Part shown: positions 50,902 through 59,675 of the stretch, one piece after another
Layout: each line of letters begins with the position of its first letter
How positions within the stretch are numbered: the first letter of the stretch is position 1
NCBI GenBank assembly: GCA_016285885.1
Contig: JAEERP010000007.1
Coordinates: forward strand, 62,001-126,000
Length of the DNA stretch: 64,000 nucleotides
Reading direction: 5' to 3'
From: Paludibacteraceae bacterium
Lineage (GTDB): Bacteria; Bacteroidota; Bacteroidia; Bacteroidales; Paludibacteraceae
Notes under the pieces: generated by a model
The model's database searches: none
What the model was told of the DNA's origin: nothing
Seen by the model: the letters and a program-made list of their open reading frames with translations, nothing else
Translations under genes and position numbers: made by a program

Positions 50902-53700
50902 ATGACCAATCAAGAAGTTATCGACGCTATTTTCAACGACCCTACGGTCAAATACGAACTCACTGAGTTTCAGGGGTTAGGCAAAACAATTCCTGAAATG
51001 CTCGACATATACAGTCGCCCTGGCACAGGCAAGCAGACCGGTAAAGATGTCTATTACATTAAGCCGCTTTGCAAGTTTCATTCCGAAAAAGAAGAGTTTC
51101 AAATATATGTGGAAGGAGGGAAATCTAATCCCGAGGAGATTGTTCGTCAACTTTGGGTTTGGAAACTCATCAACTACTACGGATATTCGCCCGATCAAAT
51201 CCGCTGCGAAATTCCTGTGCAGTTTGGAAGTGCCGAGGCTACCAAATTTGCCGACATCGCCGTTTACCGCAAAACTGACCTCGAAACCGTTAAAATCCTC
51301 TTTGAGGTTAAGAAACCAAAACGCAAAGACGGTATTGAGCAACTTAAATCATACCTTGGCGCAAAAGGCAATCCCATTGGTGTTTGGAGCAACGGAGCCG
51401 ACAAACTTATACTCTACAAACCGCAGAATAAAGACTTCGATACCTTGTCTGAAATTCCGAAAGTCAACGAGGAAGAAAAAGATGTAATGGAAGTTAAGCG
51501 CACACTTCCAATGCTTAAAACGCAGTTCAACTTCAAGAAAATTGTTCAAGACCTTGAGGAACTTGTACTTGCCGACAGCGGCAACGACGAGTTCAATGAG
51601 ATTTTCAAACTCATATACGCCAAAATTTATGACGAAAAACTGGCAGAAGAAGACACTCGCCGCAAAAAAGAAGTCCATTTCAAAAAATACGAAGATCCAA
51701 AACTAACCTACGAATGTATTAACGGACTTTACCATCAAGCACGCGAAAAATGGCAGGGAGTTTTTGAAGAACCTGATATAAAACTACGTCAAGACCATCT
51801 GCAAGTATGTGTAGGACCTATTGAAGACAAAAGACTTTTGGGTTCGAACCTTCGCATTATGGACGATGCCTTCGAATACCTTATGCCTACCGAAGCCAAG
51901 AAGAAAAAAGGACAGTTTTTCACCCCGCGCCACGTTATCGAAATGTGCGTACGTATGCTCAACCCAAAAAATTACGAATATGTTATCGACCCAAGTTGCG
52001 GCTCAGCAGGATTCCTTCTACACGCTATGGAATGGGCTATGCCCGCTTCAAAACCAAACGAGCAGGAACTCCGCAAAACACGATATGCAGAGAAATACCT
52101 TTGGGGAATTGACTTTGAGGCACGTGCAGCTAAAACTTCTCGTGCATTGATGCTTATTGCTGGTGACGGGCACACCAATATTTTCGGACCTGATGTGAGC
52201 AGCATTGACCCAAAAACGTGGTACAACACTCCGTCAGGAAAGGATCTGATGCAACAACTACGGAAAACGCAATTGTTGAAAAACAGAATTCCCGACAGCG
52301 AACTTCTCACTGACGAAGAAAAAGCGTGGGATTATTTCAGCGAAATGGAATTCGACCTTGTGTTAGCCAATCCGCCTTTTGCAGGAGAACTGAAAGACAA
52401 GAAGATGCTTCAGCATTACGAGTTGGCAATTACTGCTCTTCGTCGTGCCAAAGACAAGCAACCCAAAGAGGAACGTGATGTGATCTTTATTGAGCGCATC
52501 ATCAATCTTTTGCGCCCAGGCGGACGTGCTGCCATTGTTTTGCCACAAGGCAAGTTCAATAACTCTTCGCTCGCCTTTATCCGCGAGTTCATTCTGCACA
52601 AAGCACGTCTTTTGGCTGTGGTTGGTTTGCACGGCAACACCTTCAAACCCCACACGGGGACCAAAACCTCAGTTCTTGTAATACACAAATACAACAAACA
52701 GGAACTCGAAGAGATTGAAAAAATAAAGCAAGAAGCCAAAGATAATTGCCCCGACTACGAGCAGCAAATATCTGCGCTTATCGACAGTGCAAAAAACCTT
52801 GTGGACATCGACGAGGCTGCAATCCCCGACGATATTCTTACCGTACTCAACGAAGAGTTTCCCGAAGAAGAACCTGAGGATATTGAAGTCAACGATTCCA
52901 ACACCGAAACTGATGCCGAGCCTACCGAACAACTTTCGCTCGAAGATCGCATCGAGGAGGCTGAAAATCATCTCAACGACCTCAAACAGCAAAAAATCAA
53001 TGCTAAAAACCGACTGCAAGACCTATCCGACAAGGTTGAGGCGCTAAAGGCCAAACAAAAGAGCGAAATAGAACTGCTTGCACATAATACCGGGAAAGAC
53101 AGGAAACAAATTGCTGCCGATAAAAAGGAGTTGCAAGCCGAACATAGAACGGTTCTCAATGCTCTCCAAGCTGGGAACAAAGTATTCGAGAAGCAGACAA
53201 AAGCCGAACTCAGACTTCTCGACAAACAAATTCCTCTTGCCGAGTACGAACTGCAAAAACTCACCTACAAAGGACGTTTGCAGATTATACTCAACACGCC
53301 AGAAGTAATCGAACGCTTGCGCAGCCGCTTTATTGATGCTGAGGTTGCCAAACGACTCGACTACCCAATTTTTATGGCAGTATCGGAGCGGGGCGGCAAA
53401 AACAACAGCGGCGACTACGAATATATGCACGACGACAACGGCAACCTTGTGGAAGACGAGATTGGCAACCCCGAAATCGACCAAGACCTCGTTAACCACG
53501 CCATCTCGCGCGACGAACTCAAAAAAGCCGCCTCGTGCTACCAGCAGCACCTGCACCCGCAAACTCAAATGGGTATGGCTGCCGAACCCTCTGCACCTTA
53601 CGGCAACCAGTTTATCTCTGACGACAACCTCTGCATTGCAGAGGCTTTTGTAAAATTCGCTGTTGAACAAGGTTTCGATTTTTGGAGGGAGGATGAGTAA
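50902..53700 (+). CDS. N6-adenine DNA methylase with nuclease-like N-terminus and coiled-coil tail
   Basis: 932 residues, far longer than a usual HsdM (~500). Residues ~20-200 resemble the type I HsdR N-terminal domain, with a PD-(D/E)xK pattern D118 (KFADIAVY), E135-V-K137 (LFEVKKPKRK). Residues ~290-640 are the methylase: SAM motif D363-P-S-C-G-S-A-G-F, catalytic N490-P-P-F and LLRPGGRAAIVLPQG. Residues ~690-800 are a long charged coiled coil. The last ~120 carry acidic loops. It should methylate adenine at sites chosen by the adjacent HsdS. Whether the nuclease-like part cuts is unknown. The stop overlaps the hsdS start by one base (TAATG). Confidence 0.88.
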   Translation: MTNQEVIDAIFNDPTVKYELTEFQGLGKTIPEMLDIYSRPGTGKQTGKDVYYIKPLCKFHSEKEEFQIYVEGGKSNPEEIVRQLWVWKLINYYGYSPDQIRCEIPVQFGSAEATKFADIAVYRKTDLETVKILFEVKKPKRKDGIEQLKSYLGAKGNPIGVWSNGADKLILYKPQNKDFDTLSEIPKVNEEEKDVMEVKRTLPMLKTQFNFKKIVQDLEELVLADSGNDEFNEIFKLIYAKIYDEKLAEEDTRRKKEVHFKKYEDPKLTYECINGLYHQAREKWQGVFEEPDIKLRQDHLQVCVGPIEDKRLLGSNLRIMDDAFEYLMPTEAKKKKGQFFTPRHVIEMCVRMLNPKNYEYVIDPSCGSAGFLLHAMEWAMPASKPNEQELRKTRYAEKYLWGIDFEARAAKTSRALMLIAGDGHTNIFGPDVSSIDPKTWYNTPSGKDLMQQLRKTQLLKNRIPDSELLTDEEKAWDYFSEMEFDLVLANPPFAGELKDKKMLQHYELAITALRRAKDKQPKEERDVIFIERIINLLRPGGRAAIVLPQGKFNNSSLAFIREFILHKARLLAVVGLHGNTFKPHTGTKTSVLVIHKYNKQELEEIEKIKQEAKDNCPDYEQQISALIDSAKNLVDIDEAAIPDDILTVLNEEFPEEEPEDIEVNDSNTETDAEPTEQLSLEDRIEEAENHLNDLKQQKINAKNRLQDLSDKVEALKAKQKSEIELLAHNTGKDRKQIAADKKELQAEHRTVLNALQAGNKVFEKQTKAELRLLDKQIPLAEYELQKLTYKGRLQIILNTPEVIERLRSRFIDAEVAKRLDYPIFMAVSERGGKNNSGDYEYMHDDNGNLVEDEIGNPEIDQDLVNHAISRDELKKAASCYQQHLHPQTQMGMAAEPSAPYGNQFISDDNLCIAEAFVKFAVEQGFDFWREDE

Positions 53701-55064
53701 TGGCTACGTGGAATGTGATAAATAGAACGGATATTTTCCCTGATAGATTTGATGCAGAATATCATTCAAAACCATTCATAGATAATGTTGCATACTTAAA
53801 AGGGTTAGGATCAATTACAACATTAGGAACATTATTCAAATCAATTCAGAGAGGAGGACAACCCAAATATAGCCCAAAAGGAACTGTGAAAGTTTTGAGG
53901 AGTGCAAATGTTGGTTTTATGACCTTCAATGATACTCGTCAAGAATATGTAACACAAGAAAGTTTCAATAAATCAATTAGAGGTCAAGTTAAAACTAATG
54001 ATGTTTTAATTACCTCTACCGGAGTTGGTACTCTTGGAAGAACAAGTATTTGGTATGATAAAACTAACGCATTTTGTGATGGTCATATAACAATTTTAAG
54101 AAATACAAATGTCAATCCATATTTCATCACAGTTTATCTAAACAGCAAATATGGTTTATTACAATTTGCCCAAAATTATAGAGGGTCAAGTGGTCAAATT
54201 GAAATATATCCTTACGATGTATCCAAATTTGTTATTCCTACCTTTCTTTTCAAATATCAAGAAGAGATAGGCAACTATTTAATTGAATCGTTTAAGCAGC
54301 AAGAGCAATCAATCACCCTCTACCACCAAGCCGAAGCCCTTCTTACCAAAGAACTGCAACTCGACAAACTTCAACTGCCCAAAAACAAATGGTACACGGC
54401 GCAGTATAGCGAGGTGGTGGATGATGGAAGGATGGATAGTGAATACTTTTCCCCTGTTGTCAAAAAAATTTTGGAAGCAGATTTTTTGAAAGGTAGTTTT
54501 ACCATTGGTGGTCTTTTCTACATTGTCAGAGGTTACACACCAAAATCGTATTATACAATGGGTGTGCCTATGGTAAAAACCAAAAGTGTTCGCACTCCGG
54601 TTATTGACAAAAAGCGAATAGAAGACTATGCAAATAGCAACGAATCATTAACATTAACCCAAGAAAACGATTTGATTCTTGCAGCAATGGGCGTTGGTTC
54701 TTTGGGTAGAACAAGTTTCATTACACAAGACGATAGTGGTGTAGCAATTGATGGTACTTTGCGGATTTTCAGAAAAAAAGACGAAAACTTAAAATATGTT
54801 GAGATACCTACAATGCTATTTCTCTCTACCGAGATAGGACAGAAACTAATTTATCGTGGCATTGTCGGTTCCACAGGAATTATATCTGTAACTGATGATT
54901 ATTTGGCTAAAATCCCAGTACCAATGGTTAATGAACCAATACGAAAAAAACTGACAGAATTAGTGCTCAAATCTATTGACGCAAAGAAACAATCCCAAGC
55001 CCTTCTTGCCCGTGCCAAGTCGCGAGTTGAGGAACTAATAGAACAGGAAGCAAACAAAAAATAA
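53700..55064 (+). CDS. hsdS: Type I-like specificity subunit HsdS
   Basis: 454 residues with the two-half HsdS layout. The first target-recognition domain (~1-185) includes GGQPKYSPKGTVKVLRSANVGF, then a central helix (KYQEEIGNYLIESFKQQEQSITLYHQAEALLTKEL). The second (~225-400) has TPKSYYTMGVPMVKTKSVR, then a C-terminal helix (IRKKLTELVLKSIDAKKQSQALLARAKSRVEELIEQ). Both recognition domains contain VLITSTGVGTLGRTS- or LILAAMGVGSLGRTS-like segments. The DNA of the recognition domains is clearly more AT-rich than the helices, as expected for domains swapped between strains. Confidence 0.92.
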   Translation: MATWNVINRTDIFPDRFDAEYHSKPFIDNVAYLKGLGSITTLGTLFKSIQRGGQPKYSPKGTVKVLRSANVGFMTFNDTRQEYVTQESFNKSIRGQVKTNDVLITSTGVGTLGRTSIWYDKTNAFCDGHITILRNTNVNPYFITVYLNSKYGLLQFAQNYRGSSGQIEIYPYDVSKFVIPTFLFKYQEEIGNYLIESFKQQEQSITLYHQAEALLTKELQLDKLQLPKNKWYTAQYSEVVDDGRMDSEYFSPVVKKILEADFLKGSFTIGGLFYIVRGYTPKSYYTMGVPMVKTKSVRTPVIDKKRIEDYANSNESLTLTQENDLILAAMGVGSLGRTSFITQDDSGVAIDGTLRIFRKKDENLKYVEIPTMLFLSTEIGQKLIYRGIVGSTGIISVTDDYLAKIPVPMVNEPIRKKLTELVLKSIDAKKQSQALLARAKSRVEELIEQEANKK

Positions 55065-55071
55065 GAGAATT

Positions 55072-55251
55072 ATGAACAGTACAGACCAACAACTTCTCGA
55101 AACGCTTTGCAAGCAATACGACGTAAGTTTCGACAAGGTAAGCCGACTTCTCGAAACCATACGCGAATATCAGTTCCGCGACCGCCGCACAGGCGTGTAC
55201 GAGGCTCTGAAAGAAATCATTAAGTCGGACCTTAAACCGCAGCAAAAATGA
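55072..55251 (+). CDS. Small helical protein of the defence cluster (59 aa)
   Basis: ATG 55072 to TGA 55251. It is helix-rich and charged (LLETLCKQYDVSFDKVSRLL, then TIREYQFRDRRTGVYEALKE). It starts 7 bases after hsdS and overlaps the DndD-like start by 4 bases (ATGA), so it is very likely translated. Small proteins at this place are known to me from DNA-modification clusters with DndD-type ATPases. Its role is unknown; an adaptor between the methylase/specificity pair and the ATPase is a reasonable guess. Confidence 0.75.
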   Translation: MNSTDQQLLETLCKQYDVSFDKVSRLLETIREYQFRDRRTGVYEALKEIIKSDLKPQQK

Positions 55252-57230
55252 AGTTCAACTATCTTTCAATAGAAAACTACAAGTCGTTTCAGTTCCCCAC
55301 GCGGTTGGAGTTTCCGCAGAGCGACAATGGCAAGAGCATTTTCCTTGTGGGCGGTATGAACGGCGCAGGCAAAACGTCAGTTATGGAGGCTGTCAATATC
55401 TGTCTCTACGGTGAGCGTACCGACACCATTTACAAGAGTATCAACCATAAAGAACTTGCCAAAGGCAACGCCTTTGTAAGTTTTGAACTCGAATTCACCA
55501 CCGACACTTTCGAGACAATACTCGTAACTCGCTCGTGGAGTGCAAACGCCTGCGAACGTCCGCTTGCAAAAGATCTGGTGGAGAAACTCACTGTGGTAAA
55601 AGACGGCAAACGTGTGTCTGTACAGAACAAGGAGATGTGGCAAGACTACATCAACAGTACCATACCCAAAAGCATAACGCAGTTTTTCTTTTTCGACGGC
55701 GAAAAAATCCAGCAGGTAGCAGCCGACGACCATTCTGAGGTGTTGCTCAAAGATTCATTAGAAGCCGCATTAGGCATTCAGTACATTTCGCGCCTTGCCG
55801 AAGATGTGCTTTATCTCAAGCAAGATGAGCGCAAAAGTTTTGTTGAAGTATCTGACGAGGAGATCGAATACAAAGAGTCGGAGTTGAAAAAAGAACGCCG
55901 CCGTCAGAAAGACATGCAAGACGAACTTGCCGATTGCCAGGCACAACTCAACGAGTTCAAACAACAAAAGGAAGATGCCTCCGCAAGGTTCAAAAGCATT
56001 TTCAGTATCGACCCCGAATCTTCCGAAGTAATCAAGCAAAAAGAGAAAAAACGAATCTCACTTTCGAGCCAGAGCAACCAACTCGATTCGCAAATCAAGC
56101 AACTGATCGAGCAATATTTGCCGTGGGCAATAGCGGGGCAATTTTTTGTGCCGCTCAAAGGGCAAATCGAGAAAGAGCACACAGCGCAGCAGGGAAAGTT
56201 TATTGCCGAAAACGCACCCGAACTCACAAGGCAGATTGTTTATACGATCGATAACCCAATGCCACTCACAGGTTCACCGCTCAACGAGCGTCAAAAGCAA
56301 GAAATCGAACGTCGTCTTTTGGCTCTGTTTAGCGGCAACAAAGAGCAGGTGGAAAAGATACTCAATTTGAGCGACCGCGACGCCGCCCGCGTCCTCAACA
56401 AGATTGAAGAAATCGAAAAAAGTGATGTACTTCAATTGCAGGATTTAATAAGCCAGAAGCAGGAAATCGACAACGAGATAGCCAATATCCAGTCGAGCCT
56501 GCAATCGCGCGGCAACAGCAAAAGCGAGCAGGAACTCTTCGACGATTTGCAGGAAACTATGGAAAGTTGCCAAATTCAAATTGGCCGCCTTTCCGTTACA
56601 GCCAACAATCTGCAAGAAGAAATCCGTATCATCGAAAGCCATATCAAAGACATAGAGATGGAACTCAACAAACTCTACGACCGCCACAACTCGTCGCAAG
56701 AGAAAAAACAGTTTATCGACGAATGTGATGCCATAGCCAATATGCTCAACGCATACATCATAAAACTTCGCAAAAGTAAAATTCAACTTTTGCGCGATAA
56801 GACCTTCGAGATGTATCTGCGTCTGTCGAGCAAAGCCGACTTGATAAAAAGCATCGACATCGACGAAAAAACCTACGAGATGACCATCCGTGACAAAAAC
56901 GACAATGTAATCCGCAAATCGGGATTATCGGCGGGTGAAAAAGAAGTGTTTGCAATTTCGCTTCTTTGGGGATTGGCGCAGACTTCGCAACTCAATCTGC
57001 CCATCATCATCGACACGCCGCTTTCGCGACTCGACAGCGTGCACCGCGACAATATCGTGCGGCAGTACTTCCCCAATGCAGCAGAACAGGTAATAATTCT
57101 TTCGACCGATACCGAGGTTGACGATAATTACTTCCGCCATCTCGAACCAGACTTGTCAGGTGCTGCACGTCTAATATTCAATAAAAACCAACAACTCACA
57201 ACCGTTTCAGAAGGATACTTTTGGAAATAA
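55248..57230 (+). CDS. DndD-like SMC/Rad50-type ATPase
   Basis: 660 residues. Walker A G-G-M-N-G-A-G-K-T-S is at 35-44, then VMEAVNICLYGERTD. The Q-loop area QFFFFDGEKIQQVAAD lies near 145-160. Two long coiled-coil arms occupy ~190-270 and ~370-500. The signature L560-S-A-G-E564 and Walker B LPIIIDTPLSRLDS (Asp at 589) complete the head. This matches DndD of the phosphorothioation systems (QFFFFDGE is typical), but no DndA, DndB or DndC is present. It probably scans or loads on DNA with the DndE-HerA protein next to it. Confidence 0.9.
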   Translation: MKFNYLSIENYKSFQFPTRLEFPQSDNGKSIFLVGGMNGAGKTSVMEAVNICLYGERTDTIYKSINHKELAKGNAFVSFELEFTTDTFETILVTRSWSANACERPLAKDLVEKLTVVKDGKRVSVQNKEMWQDYINSTIPKSITQFFFFDGEKIQQVAADDHSEVLLKDSLEAALGIQYISRLAEDVLYLKQDERKSFVEVSDEEIEYKESELKKERRRQKDMQDELADCQAQLNEFKQQKEDASARFKSIFSIDPESSEVIKQKEKKRISLSSQSNQLDSQIKQLIEQYLPWAIAGQFFVPLKGQIEKEHTAQQGKFIAENAPELTRQIVYTIDNPMPLTGSPLNERQKQEIERRLLALFSGNKEQVEKILNLSDRDAARVLNKIEEIEKSDVLQLQDLISQKQEIDNEIANIQSSLQSRGNSKSEQELFDDLQETMESCQIQIGRLSVTANNLQEEIRIIESHIKDIEMELNKLYDRHNSSQEKKQFIDECDAIANMLNAYIIKLRKSKIQLLRDKTFEMYLRLSSKADLIKSIDIDEKTYEMTIRDKNDNVIRKSGLSAGEKEVFAISLLWGLAQTSQLNLPIIIDTPLSRLDSVHRDNIVRQYFPNAAEQVIILSTDTEVDDNYFRHLEPDLSGAARLIFNKNQQLTTVSEGYFWK

Positions 57231-57242
57231 ACAGTTAGAACT

Positions 57243-58769
57243 ATGGCAGACAGACTTTGTACATCGCTAAAAGCCGACGAATACATAACAGCATTGCGTA
57301 GTGTTACCAATTTGGATAAGTCGGTAATTGCTCGTTTGGCATTCACATACTCGCTCACCAATGTAGGTAAAGATGTAACTGAGAGTAAAAACTTTTCAGG
57401 CGGAGAGATGCGTATAGCCTCATTTATGGGCGGTGACGAACCATTTGTGCGCACGCTTGTAAGTTTCGTTTACCAAAAGTCGGAATTTGACGACCAGGAG
57501 TATTACAGCAACCATTCTATTATAAAAAACCACATCGACAATGGAGCAGAAATGCTATGGAATCTTTACCACCAAAACGGCGAAGATGTCAACCGTTGGT
57601 ATGCCGAACTGGTAAAAATCATCAAACTATCCAACAAAGCCGATGTCAAGGCCAAAGACCTTGATATCTTCATCGGACGCAGTATCCTCAACAATGATGA
57701 GTTGATAATGGGGTTGAACAATACTGCCATTCACGCCAACTCACACCTTGCCATTATGGGTATTCCAGGTGTTGGCAAAACGCAGTTCCTGTTAAAAATC
57801 CTTGCCGACATACGTAAGCAGTCTGAATATCAGACCAATTTTATCTATTTCGACTACAAAGGAGACGTTGTTGACAATCAAAAATTCATTGACACCACCC
57901 GCTGCCGCACCTATAAACTTTTGCAAGGCGAAGACCAATTGCCGATAAGCCCGTTTATCTTGTCTGATTACAGCGAGCAGTCAATTATGCTGTCGGCACG
58001 TGAGAAAGCAGAAAGTTTCTCTTCCATCGATTCAAGAATGGGTGTAGTTCAAAAAGGTGCGCTTACCAATGCCATTGTGGCAGGCTACCAGTCACGTCAA
58101 GGAAGTCGCAAACCATTCCCCGATTTCAACGACATTTTTGAAATCGCACGATCCGCATATGAGGACGACAACAAGAAAGACGATACGTTGATAGAAGTTT
58201 TGCGCGATTTGGCGCAGTTCGATTTGTTTTGGTCACATAATTCATCCATCGAACCGCTCGAACGCATCAGCAACCGCACTATGATTATCGATGTTCACAA
58301 AATGCCTGTACTGAAAGAATTGGTAGCCTATCTCGTTATCGAACGGCTTTACAAAGAAATGGTTTCTTTGCCCGACAGTCAGGTAAAAGACGGTCGTCGC
58401 ACCATCCGCACCATTCTTGTAATCGACGAAGCACACAACTACCTCTGCCAAAAAAACATCTTTTTACAACGCATTATCCGCGAAGGTCGATCCAAAGGAG
58501 TGGTAGTTTTCTTTGCCTCTCAGTCACCGTCCGACTATCAGCAAAAATTCTTCGATTTTCAAGAACTGCTTGAATTTTCGTACATATTCCAATGCCAAGG
58601 CACCACAGTCAAAGACATTCAAGACATTTTGGGATGTAGTGCAAAAACCGCAAAAGATCTTCAAACCGAAGTGGCGCGTCTCGAACCTTTCCAAGTAATC
58701 TCCCGTGGCATAAATAAAACCGACGAATTTGTAAAATTCAAAGCCGAAGCGTTTTATAAGAATTACTAA
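57243..58769 (+). CDS. DndE-like domain fused to a HerA-type ATPase
   Basis: 508 residues. Residues ~1-130 resemble DndE (RLCTSLKADEYITALRSVTNLDKSVIARLAFTYSL, then EMRIASFMGGDEPFVRTLVSFVYQ), a small protein that binds nicked DNA in Dnd systems. Residues ~140-508 form a HerA/FtsK-type motor: Walker A GIPGVGKT (173-180), Walker B LVIDEAHNYL (D395, E396), RIIREGRSKGVVVFFASQSP as sensor/Arg-finger region. It starts 12 bases after the DndD-like stop. A hexameric DNA translocase that brings its own DndE module is the likely product. Confidence 0.85.
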   Translation: MADRLCTSLKADEYITALRSVTNLDKSVIARLAFTYSLTNVGKDVTESKNFSGGEMRIASFMGGDEPFVRTLVSFVYQKSEFDDQEYYSNHSIIKNHIDNGAEMLWNLYHQNGEDVNRWYAELVKIIKLSNKADVKAKDLDIFIGRSILNNDELIMGLNNTAIHANSHLAIMGIPGVGKTQFLLKILADIRKQSEYQTNFIYFDYKGDVVDNQKFIDTTRCRTYKLLQGEDQLPISPFILSDYSEQSIMLSAREKAESFSSIDSRMGVVQKGALTNAIVAGYQSRQGSRKPFPDFNDIFEIARSAYEDDNKKDDTLIEVLRDLAQFDLFWSHNSSIEPLERISNRTMIIDVHKMPVLKELVAYLVIERLYKEMVSLPDSQVKDGRRTIRTILVIDEAHNYLCQKNIFLQRIIREGRSKGVVVFFASQSPSDYQQKFFDFQELLEFSYIFQCQGTTVKDIQDILGCSAKTAKDLQTEVARLEPFQVISRGINKTDEFVKFKAEAFYKNY

Positions 58770-58773
58770 GCAG

Positions 58774-59673
58774 ATGATACTGAGAACAGACATACAATCT
58801 TCGTTTCTAAATCTCTTTACAAAGGCTATGGAAAACGAGCCTTTGACAAGAGCTAATAAGATGAATTTGTTTGTTCTGAAAGTCGTAAACAATGAGTTTG
58901 ACTATGGCGGATTAACTGACGAATTACAAAATTCATTGATAACCTACGCCCTTTCACGCCACACTGTTGACGACTTGGTACAGCAAAAGAAATTTGGGAA
59001 CCTGTCATCATACGCAAGAGAAAAAATCCGAAAAGCGAATGAAAACAAAGGCGAGTTAGGGGAACTTTTGTTGTATTGTTTTTTAGAATCCCATTTGAAC
59101 GCACCGAAATTACTCACAAAACTTGAACTCAAAACCGCTGCCAACGATTACGTAAAGGGTGCGGATGGAGTGCATTTGCTGCAATTAGATGAAAAATCGT
59201 ATCAAATTGTTTTTGGTGAATCAAAATTGTATGAAGATTTAGAACAAGGAATACGCGATGCATTCGGTTCAGTTCAAGATATGATTGACAACGGATTGCA
59301 CAAGATTTTTTACGAAAAACATCTTGTTGACAGCAATATTTTGAAAGAAAATGTGTCGGAAGACGAATTGCAATTGCTGAAAAAAATATTGATTCCCACC
59401 GAAAACGATGAAGATTTGGAGGTGGATAATTCATTTGGTATTTTTCTCGGTTTTGAAATTCCAGTTACCGACAAAGAACGCCAAGTAAGCAATTCTCAAT
59501 TTAGAAAGGATATTCTCGAAAAAGTAAAAAAGGCTGTTATCAAACAGTTGCCAATGATAAACCGTTACCTTCAACGGTCAAATTTAGTTGGCTATCAGTT
59601 TTATTTTTATGTGGTTCCTTTTACTAATTTGGGCACAAGGAGAACTGAAATAATTAAAGATTTAGTTTCTTGA
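58774..59673 (+). CDS. hamA: HamA-like nuclease (DUF1837, Hachiman)
   Basis: 299 residues with the DUF1837 pattern of Hachiman HamA. The candidate PD-(D/E)xK site is E94/E97 (GELGELLLYC), D131 (KGADGVHL), E149-S-K151 (FGESKLYED). In characterised HamA proteins a site of this kind degrades DNA once released by HamB. It begins 4 bases after the DndE-HerA stop and ends 2 bases before the HamB ATG. All nuclease residues appear intact. An internal Met (MENEPLTRAN) is a second possible start. Confidence 0.88.
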   Translation: MILRTDIQSSFLNLFTKAMENEPLTRANKMNLFVLKVVNNEFDYGGLTDELQNSLITYALSRHTVDDLVQQKKFGNLSSYAREKIRKANENKGELGELLLYCFLESHLNAPKLLTKLELKTAANDYVKGADGVHLLQLDEKSYQIVFGESKLYEDLEQGIRDAFGSVQDMIDNGLHKIFYEKHLVDSNILKENVSEDELQLLKKILIPTENDEDLEVDNSFGIFLGFEIPVTDKERQVSNSQFRKDILEKVKKAVIKQLPMINRYLQRSNLVGYQFYFYVVPFTNLGTRRTEIIKDLVS

Positions 59674-59675
59674 TT

